Assembly (NCBI GenBank): GCA_900469965.1
Contig: UBZP01000017.1
Location: 462,564-526,563 of the forward strand
Reading direction: 5' to 3'
Length of the DNA stretch: 64,000 nt
Source: Hyphomicrobiales bacterium
GTDB taxonomy: Bacteria; Pseudomonadota; Alphaproteobacteria; Rhizobiales; Rhizobiaceae
Shown: in pieces, positions 44,237-53,687 of the stretch
Layout: every line of letters begins with the position of its first letter
Numbering within the stretch: the stretch's first letter is position 1
Notes under the pieces: model-generated
Database searches by the model: none
The model's input: only the letters and a program-made list of their open reading frames with translations
Told to the model about the DNA's origin: nothing
Made by a program: the position numbers and the translations under genes

Positions 44237-45193
44237 TTGACCGATCCCAGCGCGACAAACGCCGCACCGTCGAAATATGACCGCCTGATCGCCGCAGCCC
44301 AGGAGGCGCCCTCGGCGGTCACCATCGTCGCCCACCCTTGCGACGAAACTTCGCTGCGCGGGGCGCTGGAGGCCGCCGAGCAGGGCCTGATCATTCCGGT
44401 CCTGGTCGGGCCCGAAGCCAGGATCCGCAAGGTGGCGGCGGAGAACGGGCTTGACCTCGACGATCACGAGATCGTCGATGCCCCGCACAGCCATGCCGCC
44501 GCTGCGAAGGCGGTCGCCCTGATCCGCGAGGGCAAGGGCGACCTTCTGATGAAGGGCAGCCTGCACACCGACGAGCTGATGCGCGAGGTCACCGCCTCAG
44601 CCACCGGCCTTCGCACCGAGCGTCGCATCAGCCACGTCTTCGTGATGGACGTGCCGGGACACGCCGACACGCTGTTCATCACCGATGCGGCGATCAACAT
44701 CTTTCCCGACCTCGACGCCAAGCGCGACATCGTGCAGAACGCGATCGACCTCTGGGTCACGATCGGGCTCGGCGAGCCGCGGGTCGGGATCGTCTCGGCG
44801 GTCGAGACGGTGACGACGAAGATCCCCTCCACCATCGATGCGGCGGCGCTGTGCAAGATGGCCGAGCGCGGCCAGATCAAGGGCGGCATCCTCGACGGCC
44901 CGCTCGCCTTCGACAATGCCATCAGTCCGGAGGCGGCCGAGATCAAGGGGCTGACGTCGCCGGTCGCCGGCCGGGCGCAGATCATCGTGGTGCCGGATCT
45001 GGAGGCCGGAAACATGCTGGCCAAGAACCTGACCTTCCTCTCCCACGCGGACGCGGCCGGCATCGTCCTCGGCGCCCGCGTGCCGATCGTCCTGACCTCG
45101 CGCGCGGATTCGGTCCGAAGCCGGCTTGCCTCCTGCGCCGTCGCCTCCCTCTATGCGGCCGCGCGGCGGCGGCAGATGCAAGTGGCGGGCTGA
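44237..45193 (+). CDS. Phosphate acetyl/butyryltransferase (PTA_PTB family)
   Basis: 318 aa. Converts an acyl-CoA plus phosphate to acyl-phosphate. TTG start at 44237 with GGAG eight bases upstream. Segments seen: LIIPVLVGPEARIRKVA, the GDLLMKGSLHTDELMREV active region, SHVFVMDVPG and the closing LEAGNMLAKNLTFLS. Proteins often annotated as bifunctional enoyl-CoA hydratase/phosphate acetyltransferase carry an N-terminal MaoC domain; this one lacks it. It is 3 bases from the acetate kinase gene, so the pair would turn acyl-CoA into acid plus ATP. Confidence 0.9.
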   Translation: MTDPSATNAAPSKYDRLIAAAQEAPSAVTIVAHPCDETSLRGALEAAEQGLIIPVLVGPEARIRKVAAENGLDLDDHEIVDAPHSHAAAAKAVALIREGKGDLLMKGSLHTDELMREVTASATGLRTERRISHVFVMDVPGHADTLFITDAAINIFPDLDAKRDIVQNAIDLWVTIGLGEPRVGIVSAVETVTTKIPSTIDAAALCKMAERGQIKGGILDGPLAFDNAISPEAAEIKGLTSPVAGRAQIIVVPDLEAGNMLAKNLTFLSHADAAGIVLGARVPIVLTSRADSVRSRLASCAVASLYAAARRRQMQVAG

Positions 45194-45196
45194 GGC

Positions 45197-46375
45197 ATGG
45201 ACGCCATCCTCGTCGTCAACGCCGGCTCCTCGAGCCTCAAGTTCCAGATCTTCGGGGTGGCCGACGGCCGGCTGTCGCGCAGCATTCGCGGCCAGATGGA
45301 CGGCATCGGCACCCGCCCGCGCCTCTTCGCCGGCACGGCTGCGGGCGAGACGCTGATCGATCGCAGCTTCGAGCCGGCGGCGGTGAAGGACCTCCCGGCC
45401 GCCATTGCGGAGACCCGCACCTGGCTGCAGTCGCTCGGCGGTTTCACGTTGCGGGCCATCGGTCATCGCGTGGTTCACGGCGGGCCGGACTATGCGAAGC
45501 CGATCCTGATCGATCACGATATCCTCGACCGGCTGGCGACCTTCCAGGAACTCGCGCCGCTGCACCAGCCGAACAACCTGGCGCCGATCCGGCTTGCCAT
45601 GGAGATCAATCCCGACGTTCCGCAGGTCGCCTGCTTCGACACCGCCTTCCATCGCGGCCATGCCCCGCACACCGATTGCTACGCCCTGCCCTGGGACTAT
45701 TATGAGCACGGCGTGCGGCGGTACGGATTCCACGGCCTGTCCTACGAATACATCGCCGAGCGGCTGACCGAGGTGGCCCCGGACGTCGCCCGCGGGCGGG
45801 TCATCGTCGCCCATCTCGGCAGCGGCGCATCGATGTGCGCGCTGAAGGACGGCCGCAGCGTCGAGACGACGATGGGCTTCACCGCCCTCGACGGCCTGCC
45901 GATGGGAACGCGACCCGGCCAGATGGACCCCGGCGTCGTGCTCTACCTGATCGAGCACAAGGGCATGAGCGCCGGCGAGGTCACCGACCTGCTCTATCGG
46001 TCGTCCGGCCTGAGGGGGCTTTCGGGGATCTCCGCCGACATGCGCGACCTGCTCGAAAGCGACGACCCGCGGGCCGCTTTCGCCATCGATCATTTCGTCC
46101 ATCGCTGCGCGCTCAGCGCCGGTCTTCTTTCCGCCGCACTCGGCGGGCTGGACGCCTTCGTCTTCACCGCCGGCGTCGGCGAGAATTCGGCGCCGATCCG
46201 GGCCCGTATCGCCGAACGCCTCGGGTGGCTCGGCGCGGAACTCGATCCGGCGGCGAACGCGGCCGGCGCGACGCTCATCTCGGCGCCGTCGAGCAAGGTC
46301 GCGCTCTACGTCCTGCCAACGGACGAGGAGCTGATGATCGCCCGCCACACGCTGGCCCTGATCGCCCACCCCTAA
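45197..46375 (+). CDS. ackA: Acetate/propionate-family kinase
   Basis: 392-aa ASKHA-fold kinase making ATP from acyl-phosphate. [14 protein letters not shown] at the N-terminus binds phosphate; the acetate-site segments [13 protein letters not shown] and [13 protein letters not shown], the catalytic [12 protein letters not shown] and the nucleotide-site [12 protein letters not shown] and FTAGVGENS are intact. Substrate may be acetate, propionate or butyrate. Confidence 0.93.
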   Translation: MDAILVVNAGSSSLKFQIFGVADGRLSRSIRGQMDGIGTRPRLFAGTAAGETLIDRSFEPAAVKDLPAAIAETRTWLQSLGGFTLRAIGHRVVHGGPDYAKPILIDHDILDRLATFQELAPLHQPNNLAPIRLAMEINPDVPQVACFDTAFHRGHAPHTDCYALPWDYYEHGVRRYGFHGLSYEYIAERLTEVAPDVARGRVIVAHLGSGASMCALKDGRSVETTMGFTALDGLPMGTRPGQMDPGVVLYLIEHKGMSAGEVTDLLYRSSGLRGLSGISADMRDLLESDDPRAAFAIDHFVHRCALSAGLLSAALGGLDAFVFTAGVGENSAPIRARIAERLGWLGAELDPAANAAGATLISAPSSKVALYVLPTDEELMIARHTLALIAHP

Positions 46376-46401
46376 AACCCGCAGCCAATGGAGAAGCAGC
46401 T

Positions 46402-47187
46402 ATGTCCCTTCCGGTCGTCAGTGCACAGCTTCTCAAGGGAAAGAAGGGCCTCGTGGTCGGCATCGCCAATGATCGGTCGATTGCCTGGGGCTGCGCGCGG
46501 GCCTTCCGCGCCTTCGGCGCCGAACTGGCGGTGACCTACCTCAACGACAAGGCGAAGCCGCATGTCGAGCCGCTCGCCCGCGAGCTGGACGCGCCGATCT
46601 TCATGCCGATGGATATGGCCGTCCCCGGCCAGCTCGAGGCGGTGTTCGAACATATCGCCGGCACCTGGGGCGAGCTCGATTTCCTCGTGCACTCGATCGC
46701 CTTCTCGCCGAAGGAGGCGCTCGGCGGCCGCGTGGTCGACGTCTCGCGCGAGGGGTTTGCGCAGACGATGGAAATCTCCTGCTGGTCGTTCATCCGCATG
46801 GCTCACCTGGCCGAACCCCTGATGAAGAACGGCGGCACGCTGTTCACCATGACCTATTACGGCTCACAGATGGTCGTGGAGAACTACAACATCATGGGCG
46901 TCGCCAAGGCCGCCCTCGAAAGTGCCGTGCGCTACCTTGCCGCCGAACTCGGGCCGAAGGGCATCCGCGTGCATGCGATCTCGCCCGGGGCGCTCGCGAC
47001 GCGCGCGGCCTCGGGCATACCGGAATTCGACGCGTTGCTGGAGAAGACGCGCACCAGGGCCCCGGCGCGGGAGCTGATCGGCGTCGACGATGTCGGCGCG
47101 GCGACGGCCTTCCTCGCCCACGACGCCGCCCGCCTGATCACCGGTCAGGTCCTCTACGTCGACGGCGGCTACCACATCGTCGATTGA
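46402..47187 (+). CDS. fabI: Enoyl-ACP reductase (NADH), FabI
   Basis: 261-aa short-chain dehydrogenase-type reductase of fatty-acid synthesis. GIANDRSIAWGCARAF is the FabI NAD site; HSIAFSPKEALGG and the catalytic Tyr-x6-Lys in YNIMGVAKAALE match; SPGALATRAASGI follows. The ATG at 46402 has GGAGA ten bases upstream. A FabI at the end of a phosphotransacetylase-kinase operon, without other fab genes, is a conserved but unexplained arrangement; it could be an additional copy. Confidence 0.92.
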   Translation: MSLPVVSAQLLKGKKGLVVGIANDRSIAWGCARAFRAFGAELAVTYLNDKAKPHVEPLARELDAPIFMPMDMAVPGQLEAVFEHIAGTWGELDFLVHSIAFSPKEALGGRVVDVSREGFAQTMEISCWSFIRMAHLAEPLMKNGGTLFTMTYYGSQMVVENYNIMGVAKAALESAVRYLAAELGPKGIRVHAISPGALATRAASGIPEFDALLEKTRTRAPARELIGVDDVGAATAFLAHDAARLITGQVLYVDGGYHIVD

Positions 47188-47338
47188 CCGGAGAGGCAAG
47201 GGCGGTGACAGCTTAGAAGGGCGATGCCAGGAGTTTCCTTGATCCGTGTTGCTGGCCATGTCGATGCCGTCATTTCCGGCATGCGGCAGCAGTACATCTC
47301 GATTCTGTCGTATCGCGACCAGCGGAAAAATTGAGGGA

Positions 47339-47785
47339 TCATTTGTATAGGTAGTGCCGTAGTTTTGGTATTTCTCTCTCAACGGCAGCAATAAGACGCA
47401 ATGCCGCGTCTTCATTAGACTCGTCGCGTCTTTTGCTAAGATCGAATCTTATGTTTGTTGGTCGAAGTATTGACCATTTTCTTGTCAGCGTGAACACATT
47501 CTTCATATTGTCAAATATTACTGGAAGATCACTCTCCGTCTCTGGCATCGTTGTTTTGTAGCCCTTTATCCATAGTGATGGCTCCGGTCGGATGATGTGA
47601 AAAGCAGCTATTTTTACGTCGCTCGCATTCCTGGTGTCTGCAAAATCGTAGCCATAACCGTGCTCATTTCGACCAAAAGATGCCGTCGGATTTGGATGTT
47701 GTAATAACCCCCACGAAAAAAGTTGCGGTTTGATCCTGTCGAGGAACAGCTGGTTAGTAAGGCCGATCTTGCTTGATGTACGCAT
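47339..47785 (-). CDS. AT-rich hypothetical protein
   Basis: 148 aa from the ATG at 47785 (a TTG two codons earlier is in frame). I do not recognise the family. The segment is clearly more AT-rich than everything around it and uses codons (TTT, AAA, ATT) rare elsewhere in this window. Aromatic- and basic-rich, e.g. LWIKGYKTTMPETESDLP; the C-terminus REIPKLRHYLYK looks helical. No signal peptide or membrane segment. Its composition suggests a recent acquisition or a gene remnant. Confidence 0.5.
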   Translation of the reverse strand: MRTSSKIGLTNQLFLDRIKPQLFSWGLLQHPNPTASFGRNEHGYGYDFADTRNASDVKIAAFHIIRPEPSLWIKGYKTTMPETESDLPVIFDNMKNVFTLTRKWSILRPTNIRFDLSKRRDESNEDAALRLIAAVEREIPKLRHYLYK

Positions 47786-48155
47786 GGGCAATACGGCCTG
47801 TCTTTGCTCGGGTCTGCACTTCCACCGGATGCCGCACCGCCCGCCCCTGTCGCCGCGGCCGCGCCTGATACTGAGTCAGGTGACCGGCAACACCGCCAAA
47901 CACTCCCAGCGGTCCTCCTGCGGCAGCGTCCTCAACGACTTCGACCATACTACCGGTTTTTCCCAAAGGTACGGGCAAATCTCTGTATCTCACAGAAATC
48001 GCCCGGCGTAGAGGCGCACCATTGTGACAAGGCCCTCTCCGTCGTTCCAACTCCGGACATTCACGCAGGTCCGAAGCTGCGTGAATCCCTGAAGCATGTC
48101 GCGGGAGACTTGCGTCTCGGGCCGTTCCCGACTTCGGTCTCCTGCGGCGACCGTC
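47786..48155. other. 370-bp gap with an inverted repeat; no secure gene
   Basis: An open frame on the minus strand (to 48050, ~98 codons, ending RIAHAYIKQDRPY) overlaps the start of the AT-rich ORF, but I find no family or RBS for it. TTCACGCAG (48060-48068) and CTGCGTGAA (48077-48085) form a perfect 9-bp inverted repeat without a T tract. Confidence 0.4.
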
Positions 48156-49082
48156 CTAACCCTGCTGGAGAAACGCCAGCACCTGCTCTCGCGTCGGGAT
48201 CGGGGCGACGGCGCCGTAGCCGCAGGTCGAAAGCGCTGCGGCGGCATTGGCGTATCGCGCCGCCTCCAGCGGCGGCTCGCCGCGCACCAGCATGGACAGG
48301 AACGCGCCGTCGAAGGTGTCGCCGGCGCCGGTGGCGTCCACCGTCTCAACCTTCCGCCCGGCGATGCGCCGGCGATCGCCCGGCTGAGCGACGAGCGCAC
48401 CCTGCGGCCCGAGTTTCAGCACCACGAGCGGCACGCCGAGGCCGAGGTAGAAGTCCGCGATCGCATCGGGGTCCTCGAGCCCGGTCAGCACGGTTGCGTC
48501 TTCCAGGCTCGGGAAGATCACGTCGCAGAGCGGGATGGTGGCGTGGGTGATCGCCCGGGCCCGCTGGAGCGGCCAGAGCTTCAGGCGGAGGTTGGTGTCG
48601 TAGGACACCTTGACGCCGTTCTCCCGCGCGATCTCGATGGCGGCCAGAACGCTGTCGCAGCAGCTGTCGCTGATCGCCTGGCTGATGCCGGACGCGTGCA
48701 GGAACCTGGCCCCCGCGATGTAGTCGGCAGGCAGGTCGGCCGGCTTCATCAGGCTTGCCGCCGAGCCCGCCCGGCGGTAGCTGAACACGTGGCCCGCCGG
48801 TCCGTGGGTGACGAAATAGAGGCCGGTCGGCGCCTCGCCGTTACGGATGACCCTGCTGGTGTCGACGCCTTCCTGCCGCCAGAGATCGACGAACATGTCG
48901 CCGAAGGCGTCGTCGCCGAGCGCAGTCAGGTAGCCGCCGCGCGCCCCCTGCCGGGCCGCGGCGATGATGGCATTCGACGTGTCCCCGCCGTGGCCGAGAC
49001 GGTAGTTCGCCGGCTCGCCTCCACGGGACGCCTGGTTGAACTCAATCAGCGGTTCGCCGAGCGCAATGATGTCAGGTTGCAT
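48156..49082 (-). CDS. kdgK: PfkB-family sugar kinase, 2-keto-3-deoxygluconate kinase-like
   Basis: 308-aa ribokinase-fold enzyme. N-terminal IIALGEPLIEFNQ and the substrate motif GGDTSNAIIAAARQG fit KDG kinases; the C-terminal ATP/anion-hole motif VDATGAGDTFDGAFL holds the catalytic Asp. It would phosphorylate 2-keto-3-deoxygluconate or a related keto-sugar acid. It is the last gene of a leftward catabolic cluster behind a TRAP transporter for acids. Confidence 0.85.
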   Translation of the reverse strand: MQPDIIALGEPLIEFNQASRGGEPANYRLGHGGDTSNAIIAAARQGARGGYLTALGDDAFGDMFVDLWRQEGVDTSRVIRNGEAPTGLYFVTHGPAGHVFSYRRAGSAASLMKPADLPADYIAGARFLHASGISQAISDSCCDSVLAAIEIARENGVKVSYDTNLRLKLWPLQRARAITHATIPLCDVIFPSLEDATVLTGLEDPDAIADFYLGLGVPLVVLKLGPQGALVAQPGDRRRIAGRKVETVDATGAGDTFDGAFLSMLVRGEPPLEAARYANAAAALSTCGYGAVAPIPTREQVLAFLQQG

Positions 49083-49090
49083 GGGCTGTC

Positions 49091-49741
49091 TCAGATGCGT
49101 CCGTACTTCGCGAGACCCTCGCGGAGCGAGCCGGACTCGATGATCAGGCGGGCCTGTTCGAGTTCGCGCCGGTCGATTTCCAGGGCCATTTCGAGGACGG
49201 CCTCGGCGTGCTGGCGCGGCACCACCACGACGCCGTCGATGTCGCCGACGATGATGTCGCCGGAATGGACCATGATGCCGCCGATGCGGACCGGCTGGTT
49301 GGAGGAATAGGTGCGATAGCGACCGAGCGTCGTGCCCGGCGACGCGGAGCGCGCGTAGACGGGGAAGTCGTAGTCGCGGCGGATTTCGACAATGTCGCGC
49401 ACACCGCCATCCAGGATGGCCGCCTCATGCTTGTTGGCGACGGCGCCCGCCGTCATCAGCCCGCCCCAGACGGCGACGTTCTCCTCCTCGATGACAGAGA
49501 TGCAGATGACGCTGCCCGCCGGGCTCTCGTCGATGATGTCCAGCGCGTGCTGGGGCGGCACGAATTCGTCCGAAGGTCCCTCCAGGACGGTGACGGCCGG
49601 CCCCACGATCTTCTTTTCGTTGATGCGCGGCTTGATGGTGCTGTCCATATAGCCGCGGATACCGACGATCTTGTCCACCGCGTCGGCCGCAGAGGCCGTT
49701 GCCACGGTTCGAAATCCGGCAACCAGTTCGTCCAAAGTCAT
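49091..49741 (-). CDS. RraA-like / HMG-CHA aldolase-family protein
   Basis: 216 aa, family of 4-hydroxy-4-methyl-2-oxoglutarate aldolases and RraA. Metal/pyruvate site residues are visible in NVAVWGGLMTAGAVANKHEAA and the GGVRD motif (Arg-Asp), with SPGTTLG and VHSGDIIVGDIDGVVVVP following. In a catabolic operon it more likely acts as a pyruvate-releasing aldolase or decarboxylase than as an RNase E inhibitor. The ATG overlaps the dehydrogenase stop by four bases. Confidence 0.85.
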   Translation of the reverse strand: MTLDELVAGFRTVATASAADAVDKIVGIRGYMDSTIKPRINEKKIVGPAVTVLEGPSDEFVPPQHALDIIDESPAGSVICISVIEEENVAVWGGLMTAGAVANKHEAAILDGGVRDIVEIRRDYDFPVYARSASPGTTLGRYRTYSSNQPVRIGGIMVHSGDIIVGDIDGVVVVPRQHAEAVLEMALEIDRRELEQARLIIESGSLREGLAKYGRI

Positions 49742-50769
49742 TTCGCATTCTCCTGCTTGTGGTCGTTGATGGGGTCCTGGCCGGCGGTCCGTTCCCAGCG
49801 GTTGACCCAGTTGCGCGGCACCTCGCCGCGGAACACGCGGTCGATTTCCTCGCTGGCCTTGCGACGCAGGTCCCGGACGGATTCTTCCGAGTACCAGCCC
49901 GTATGATCGCTCACGATGACGTTCGGCAGGCTGAGGAGCGGGTTGTCCCTTGCCGGCGGCTCCTCCTCGAAGACATCGAGGCCCGCGCCGAAAAGGCGTC
50001 CTTCGGACAGCGCCTCGTAGAGGGCGCCGGTATCGACAAGCCCGCCGCGCGAGGTGTTGACCAGGATCGCGCTCGGCTTCATCAGGGCCAGCCGTTCGCG
50101 GTTGATGATGTGCCGCGACTGGGCGGTGAGCGGCGCATGCAGCGAAACGACGTCCGCCTCGCTGCAGACGCGTTCGACGCTGGCGAGCTCGGCCCCCTCG
50201 GGGGGCGTGGTGAGGAACGGGTCGAACACCAGTGTCCGATCGTATCCGAGGGCCCGGGCCTTGCGATGGAACGCATGGCCGATCCGCCCATAGCCGACGA
50301 GGCCGAGCGTGCCGCCGCGGAGGCGGTACATCGGTTCGGCCCTCGCTATGTTCCAGGCGCCGTCGCGGACGGCCCGGTCCCGTGAGACGATCCTGCGGGC
50401 GACGGCGAAGAGGAGCGCGAGCGCATGGTCGCTGACCTCCTCCACGCCGTAGTCCGGGACATTGGCGACGAAGATGCCGCGCTCGGCCGCAAACGCGCGG
50501 TCGATGTTGTCGACGCCGACGCCGTAGCGGACGATGGCCCGGCAGGCGGGCATCGCCGCGATGGCCTCGGCGTTGACGGGGCTCTCGCGAACGAGGATGG
50601 CGTCCGCTCCCTCGACGGCGCGCCGCACCGCGTCGGCCCGGCCATGGCACGGCCTTTCGACAACGCGCGCGCCGAAAGACGCAAGCACGCTCTCCTCGAT
50701 CTCGGTGCCGCCATAGCCCTCGTCGAGAACGACGACGAGGGGGCTTTGCAGGTGTGACGCGATTGTCAT
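49738..50769 (-). CDS. D-2-hydroxyacid dehydrogenase (CtBP/SerA-like)
   Basis: 343-aa NAD-dependent dehydrogenase. The nucleotide motif is GLVGYGRIG near residue 155; the catalytic residues are Arg in LVNTSRGGLVD, Glu in DVFEEEPP and His in VSDHTGWYSEES. It would oxidise a 2-hydroxyacid brought in by the adjacent TRAP transporter, or reduce the keto acid. It is coupled to the RraA-like gene. Confidence 0.9.
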   Translation of the reverse strand: MTIASHLQSPLVVVLDEGYGGTEIEESVLASFGARVVERPCHGRADAVRRAVEGADAILVRESPVNAEAIAAMPACRAIVRYGVGVDNIDRAFAAERGIFVANVPDYGVEEVSDHALALLFAVARRIVSRDRAVRDGAWNIARAEPMYRLRGGTLGLVGYGRIGHAFHRKARALGYDRTLVFDPFLTTPPEGAELASVERVCSEADVVSLHAPLTAQSRHIINRERLALMKPSAILVNTSRGGLVDTGALYEALSEGRLFGAGLDVFEEEPPARDNPLLSLPNVIVSDHTGWYSEESVRDLRRKASEEIDRVFRGEVPRNWVNRWERTAGQDPINDHKQENAK

Positions 50770-50785
50770 TTCCGACCTTTCGTTC

Positions 50786-51799
50786 TTACTGGCTGCCGCC
50801 GGCCGCCTCGACGGCCTTGACCAGCTTGTCCACCCATACGGCGCCGACCTCGCTTTCGAGGTGCTTGCGCACGACCGGCTGGGCGAGATCCCGGAAGGCC
50901 GCGATCTCTTCGGCGCTCGGGACGTAGACTTCCATCCCGACGTCGGTCAGCGTCTTCTCGGCGGCGAGGTCGGTCGCGCGGGTCATGTTGCGGTGAATGT
51001 CGCGGGCTTCGACGACGCAGGTGTCGACCGCCTTCTTCTCGACGTCGGTCAGGCCCTGGTAGAAGCTGTCGCTCATGAGATAGGCGTGCAGGCTGTAGAC
51101 GTGGCCGTCGAGCGTTGCGTATTTCTGGCTCTGGTAGAGGCTCGCCGCCATGATGTTGGTGACGCCGTTCTCCTGGCCGTCGACGGTTCCCTGCGCCAGC
51201 GCGGCCGGCAGTTCGCCCCAGTCGATCGCCGACGGGCTGGCGCCGAGGCTTTCCATCAGCGAGATGAACACCGGCGCCGGCTGCACGCGCATCTTCAGGC
51301 CCTTGAGATCGTCGGGCGTCTTGATCGGGTGCTTGGAGTTGGTGAAGTGGCGAATGCCGTTGTCGGCGTAGGCGAGCAGGCGGATGCCCGTCTCCTTCAG
51401 CATCGCATCGGCGAACTCCTTGCCGAAATCCCCGTCCAGCACCTTGTAGGCGGTCTCGTGGTTGGGGAAGATGTAAGGCAGGGCGAACACGTCGAACGGG
51501 CTGTAGACGCTCGAGATGCCGCCGTCGTGGACGACCGCCAGCTCGAGCGTGCCGAGGCGAAGGCCCTCCAGCGCCGTCGTCGCATTGCCGAGCTGGCCGG
51601 CCGGGAAGATCTGCACGTCGATCGAGCCGCTGGTCGCACCCTCGACGCATTTTTCGAAGGCGAGTGCTGCCGCATGCTTCGGCTGGTCCTCGCGGCCGGG
51701 CTGGTAGTGCGTGTATTTCATGACCTTCGGCGCGGCCGCGGCCATCGTGGCGTCCAGGGCCACCAGCGCGGTGGCGAGCAGGGCGATTTTCTTGAGCAT
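50786..51799 (-). CDS. TRAP transporter substrate-binding protein (DctP)
   Basis: 337-aa periplasmic binding protein. The ATG at 51799 follows GGGAGGA; a TTG five codons earlier is spurious. Signal peptide MLKKIALLATALVALDATMAAAA. Family features: the conserved Arg in LKMRVQPAPVF that binds a carboxylate, DWGELPAALAQGTVDGQENG, and LSDSFYQGL-type helix. The ligand is therefore an organic or sugar acid. Confidence 0.92.
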   Translation of the reverse strand: MLKKIALLATALVALDATMAAAAPKVMKYTHYQPGREDQPKHAAALAFEKCVEGATSGSIDVQIFPAGQLGNATTALEGLRLGTLELAVVHDGGISSVYSPFDVFALPYIFPNHETAYKVLDGDFGKEFADAMLKETGIRLLAYADNGIRHFTNSKHPIKTPDDLKGLKMRVQPAPVFISLMESLGASPSAIDWGELPAALAQGTVDGQENGVTNIMAASLYQSQKYATLDGHVYSLHAYLMSDSFYQGLTDVEKKAVDTCVVEARDIHRNMTRATDLAAEKTLTDVGMEVYVPSAEEIAAFRDLAQPVVRKHLESEVGAVWVDKLVKAVEAAGGSQ

Positions 51800-51840
51800 T
51801 TCAGTTCCTCCCAATTGAACTGTTCAGGGTTGGTTTGATG

Positions 51841-53130
51841 TCAGCGGACGTATCCGAAGAGGTTGGGCAGCCAGGTGCTGAAGGCCGGCACCAGCGTCAG
51901 CAGCGCGAGCACGACGATCTCGGCGCCGAGAAGCGGCCACAGCTCGCGCACGAGCGCGTTCATCGGCACCTTCGTGACGACGGAGGTCACGAACAGCAGG
52001 CCTCCCACCGGCGGCGTGATCATGCCGAGCGTGAGATTGAGGATCACGATCATCGCGAACTGCAGGGAATCGATGCCGACGGCGTCGGCGACCGGCGCCA
52101 GGATCGGCACCAGGATCATCACGCCCGGAAGCGGCTCCATGAAGATGCCGAAGAGCAGCAGGAAGATGTTGACCGCGATCAGGAAGCCGAAGGGGCCGAG
52201 GTCCAGCGAGACGATGAACTCCGAGATCGCCTGCGGCACCTGCAGGACGGTGAGCGCCCAGGAGAAGACGTCGGAGGTGGAGATCATCAGCATGACGGAG
52301 GCCGTCATGATCGCGGTTCGCACGAGGATGCCGGGAATTTTCTCGATGGTCAGCGTCCGGTAGACGAAGCGGCCGGCAAACCAGGCATAGAAGACGGCGA
52401 CGGCCGATGCCTCGGTGGGGGTGAAGGCGCCGGTGTGGATGCCGCCGAGGATGATCAGCGGCAGCATCAGCGCCGGAACCGCCCGCCAGACGATGACGAT
52501 GAATTCGCGCAGCGTCGGGCGCATGTCCAGGCTGCGGTAGTTGCGCCGCACCGATATCCAGTGGTTGGTGAGCAGCAGCGCACCGGCGATCATCAGGCCG
52601 GGCACGATGCCGGCCAGGAACAGGCCCGCGACGCTGACGCTGTTGTCGGTCAGCGCATAGATCACCATGATGATCGAGGGCGGAATGATCGGGCCGACGA
52701 TGGCCGCGGACGCCGTCATCGCGGCGGCGTAGCCGGGGCTGTAGCCGGTGTCCCGCATCATCTTGGTGATGAGCGCGCCGGGGCCGGCGGCATCGGCGAG
52801 CGCCGAACCGCTGATGCCGGAGAAGAACGTCATCGTCAGGATGTTGGCATGGCCGAGGCCGCCCCGGACATGGCCGACGCAGGCGGATGCGAAGCGCAGC
52901 AACACTTCGGTGAGGCGCCCGCCGCTCATCATTTCCGCGGCCAGCAGGAAGAACGGGATCGCCAGAAGCGGAAAGCTGTCGAGCCCCGCGAACAGTCGCT
53001 GCGGAACGATCATCGCCGGGAAGCGGCCGTCCACCAGGACGGCGACGAGGGTGGAAAGGCCGAGCGTGATGGCGACCGGAACGCCGATGACCAGGGTGAC
53101 CAGGAAGCTGCCGAAGAGAACCGCACTCAT
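51841..53130 (-). CDS. TRAP transporter large permease (DctM)
   Basis: 429-aa inner-membrane permease with about twelve segments. FFSGISGSALADAAGPGALITKMM, IIPPSIIMVIYAL and LTLGMITPPVGGLLF are the DctM signature segments. The start overlaps the DctQ stop by four bases. Confidence 0.93.
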   Translation of the reverse strand: MSAVLFGSFLVTLVIGVPVAITLGLSTLVAVLVDGRFPAMIVPQRLFAGLDSFPLLAIPFFLLAAEMMSGGRLTEVLLRFASACVGHVRGGLGHANILTMTFFSGISGSALADAAGPGALITKMMRDTGYSPGYAAAMTASAAIVGPIIPPSIIMVIYALTDNSVSVAGLFLAGIVPGLMIAGALLLTNHWISVRRNYRSLDMRPTLREFIVIVWRAVPALMLPLIILGGIHTGAFTPTEASAVAVFYAWFAGRFVYRTLTIEKIPGILVRTAIMTASVMLMISTSDVFSWALTVLQVPQAISEFIVSLDLGPFGFLIAVNIFLLLFGIFMEPLPGVMILVPILAPVADAVGIDSLQFAMIVILNLTLGMITPPVGGLLFVTSVVTKVPMNALVRELWPLLGAEIVVLALLTLVPAFSTWLPNLFGYVR

Positions 53131-53639
53131 AGGACGCTGAACTCCGCAGCCTGGGCCTGGGCGTCGCCGCTGTCTCTTGCGGCAAGCAGCTTGTGGGCGG
53201 TCAGACAGACATGGCCGAGCATCAACAGCGAGCCGATGGGGATCGCCATGTAGACGGCGCCGAGCGACAGCCTGAGAACCGCGCTCTGCTGGCGCCATGC
53301 GAAGCTGGCATATTGCCAGCCGTACCAGGCGACGGCGGCGAAGAAGACCACGATCGCGGCAAACACCACCAGCCGGAGCAGTCGTGCCCAGGGTTCGGGC
53401 AGGGCATTCTGGAGATTGTCGATGGCAATGTGAGCGCCCTCGCGCATCGCAAGCCCCACTGCCAGCCACGACACCCAGATCATCATGTAGCGGGTCAGTT
53501 CCTCCACCCAGGGAAGCGAGATGCCGGCGGCATAGCGCAAGGCGACATTGGCGAAGACCAGAACTGCCATGATCAGCAGAAGCGTCCCCACCACGAATTG
53601 ATTGGCCCAGACGAAGGCGCGATCGAACCTAGAAAGCAT
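53127..53639 (-). CDS. TRAP transporter small permease (DctQ)
   Basis: 170-aa inner-membrane protein with four segments. The VEELTRYMMIWVSWLAVGLAM motif after the second segment is characteristic of DctQ. It is coupled to DctM and lies 48 bases after the secreted propeller gene. Confidence 0.92.
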   Translation of the reverse strand: MLSRFDRAFVWANQFVVGTLLLIMAVLVFANVALRYAAGISLPWVEELTRYMMIWVSWLAVGLAMREGAHIAIDNLQNALPEPWARLLRLVVFAAIVVFFAAVAWYGWQYASFAWRQQSAVLRLSLGAVYMAIPIGSLLMLGHVCLTAHKLLAARDSGDAQAQAAEFSVL

Positions 53640-53687
53640 TGCATTCCTCCAAGGGGATGCCGCCGGGCGGCATCCCCTGCATGCGAT

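Noticed and set aside
47754..48050. A ~98-codon minus-strand frame upstream of the AT-rich ORF
   Set aside because: It overlaps the start of the AT-rich ORF, lacks a convincing RBS and resembles no family I know.
48060..48085. 9-bp inverted repeat as a terminator for the kdgK-like gene
   Set aside because: No T tract follows on the minus strand; it is recorded only as an inverted repeat.
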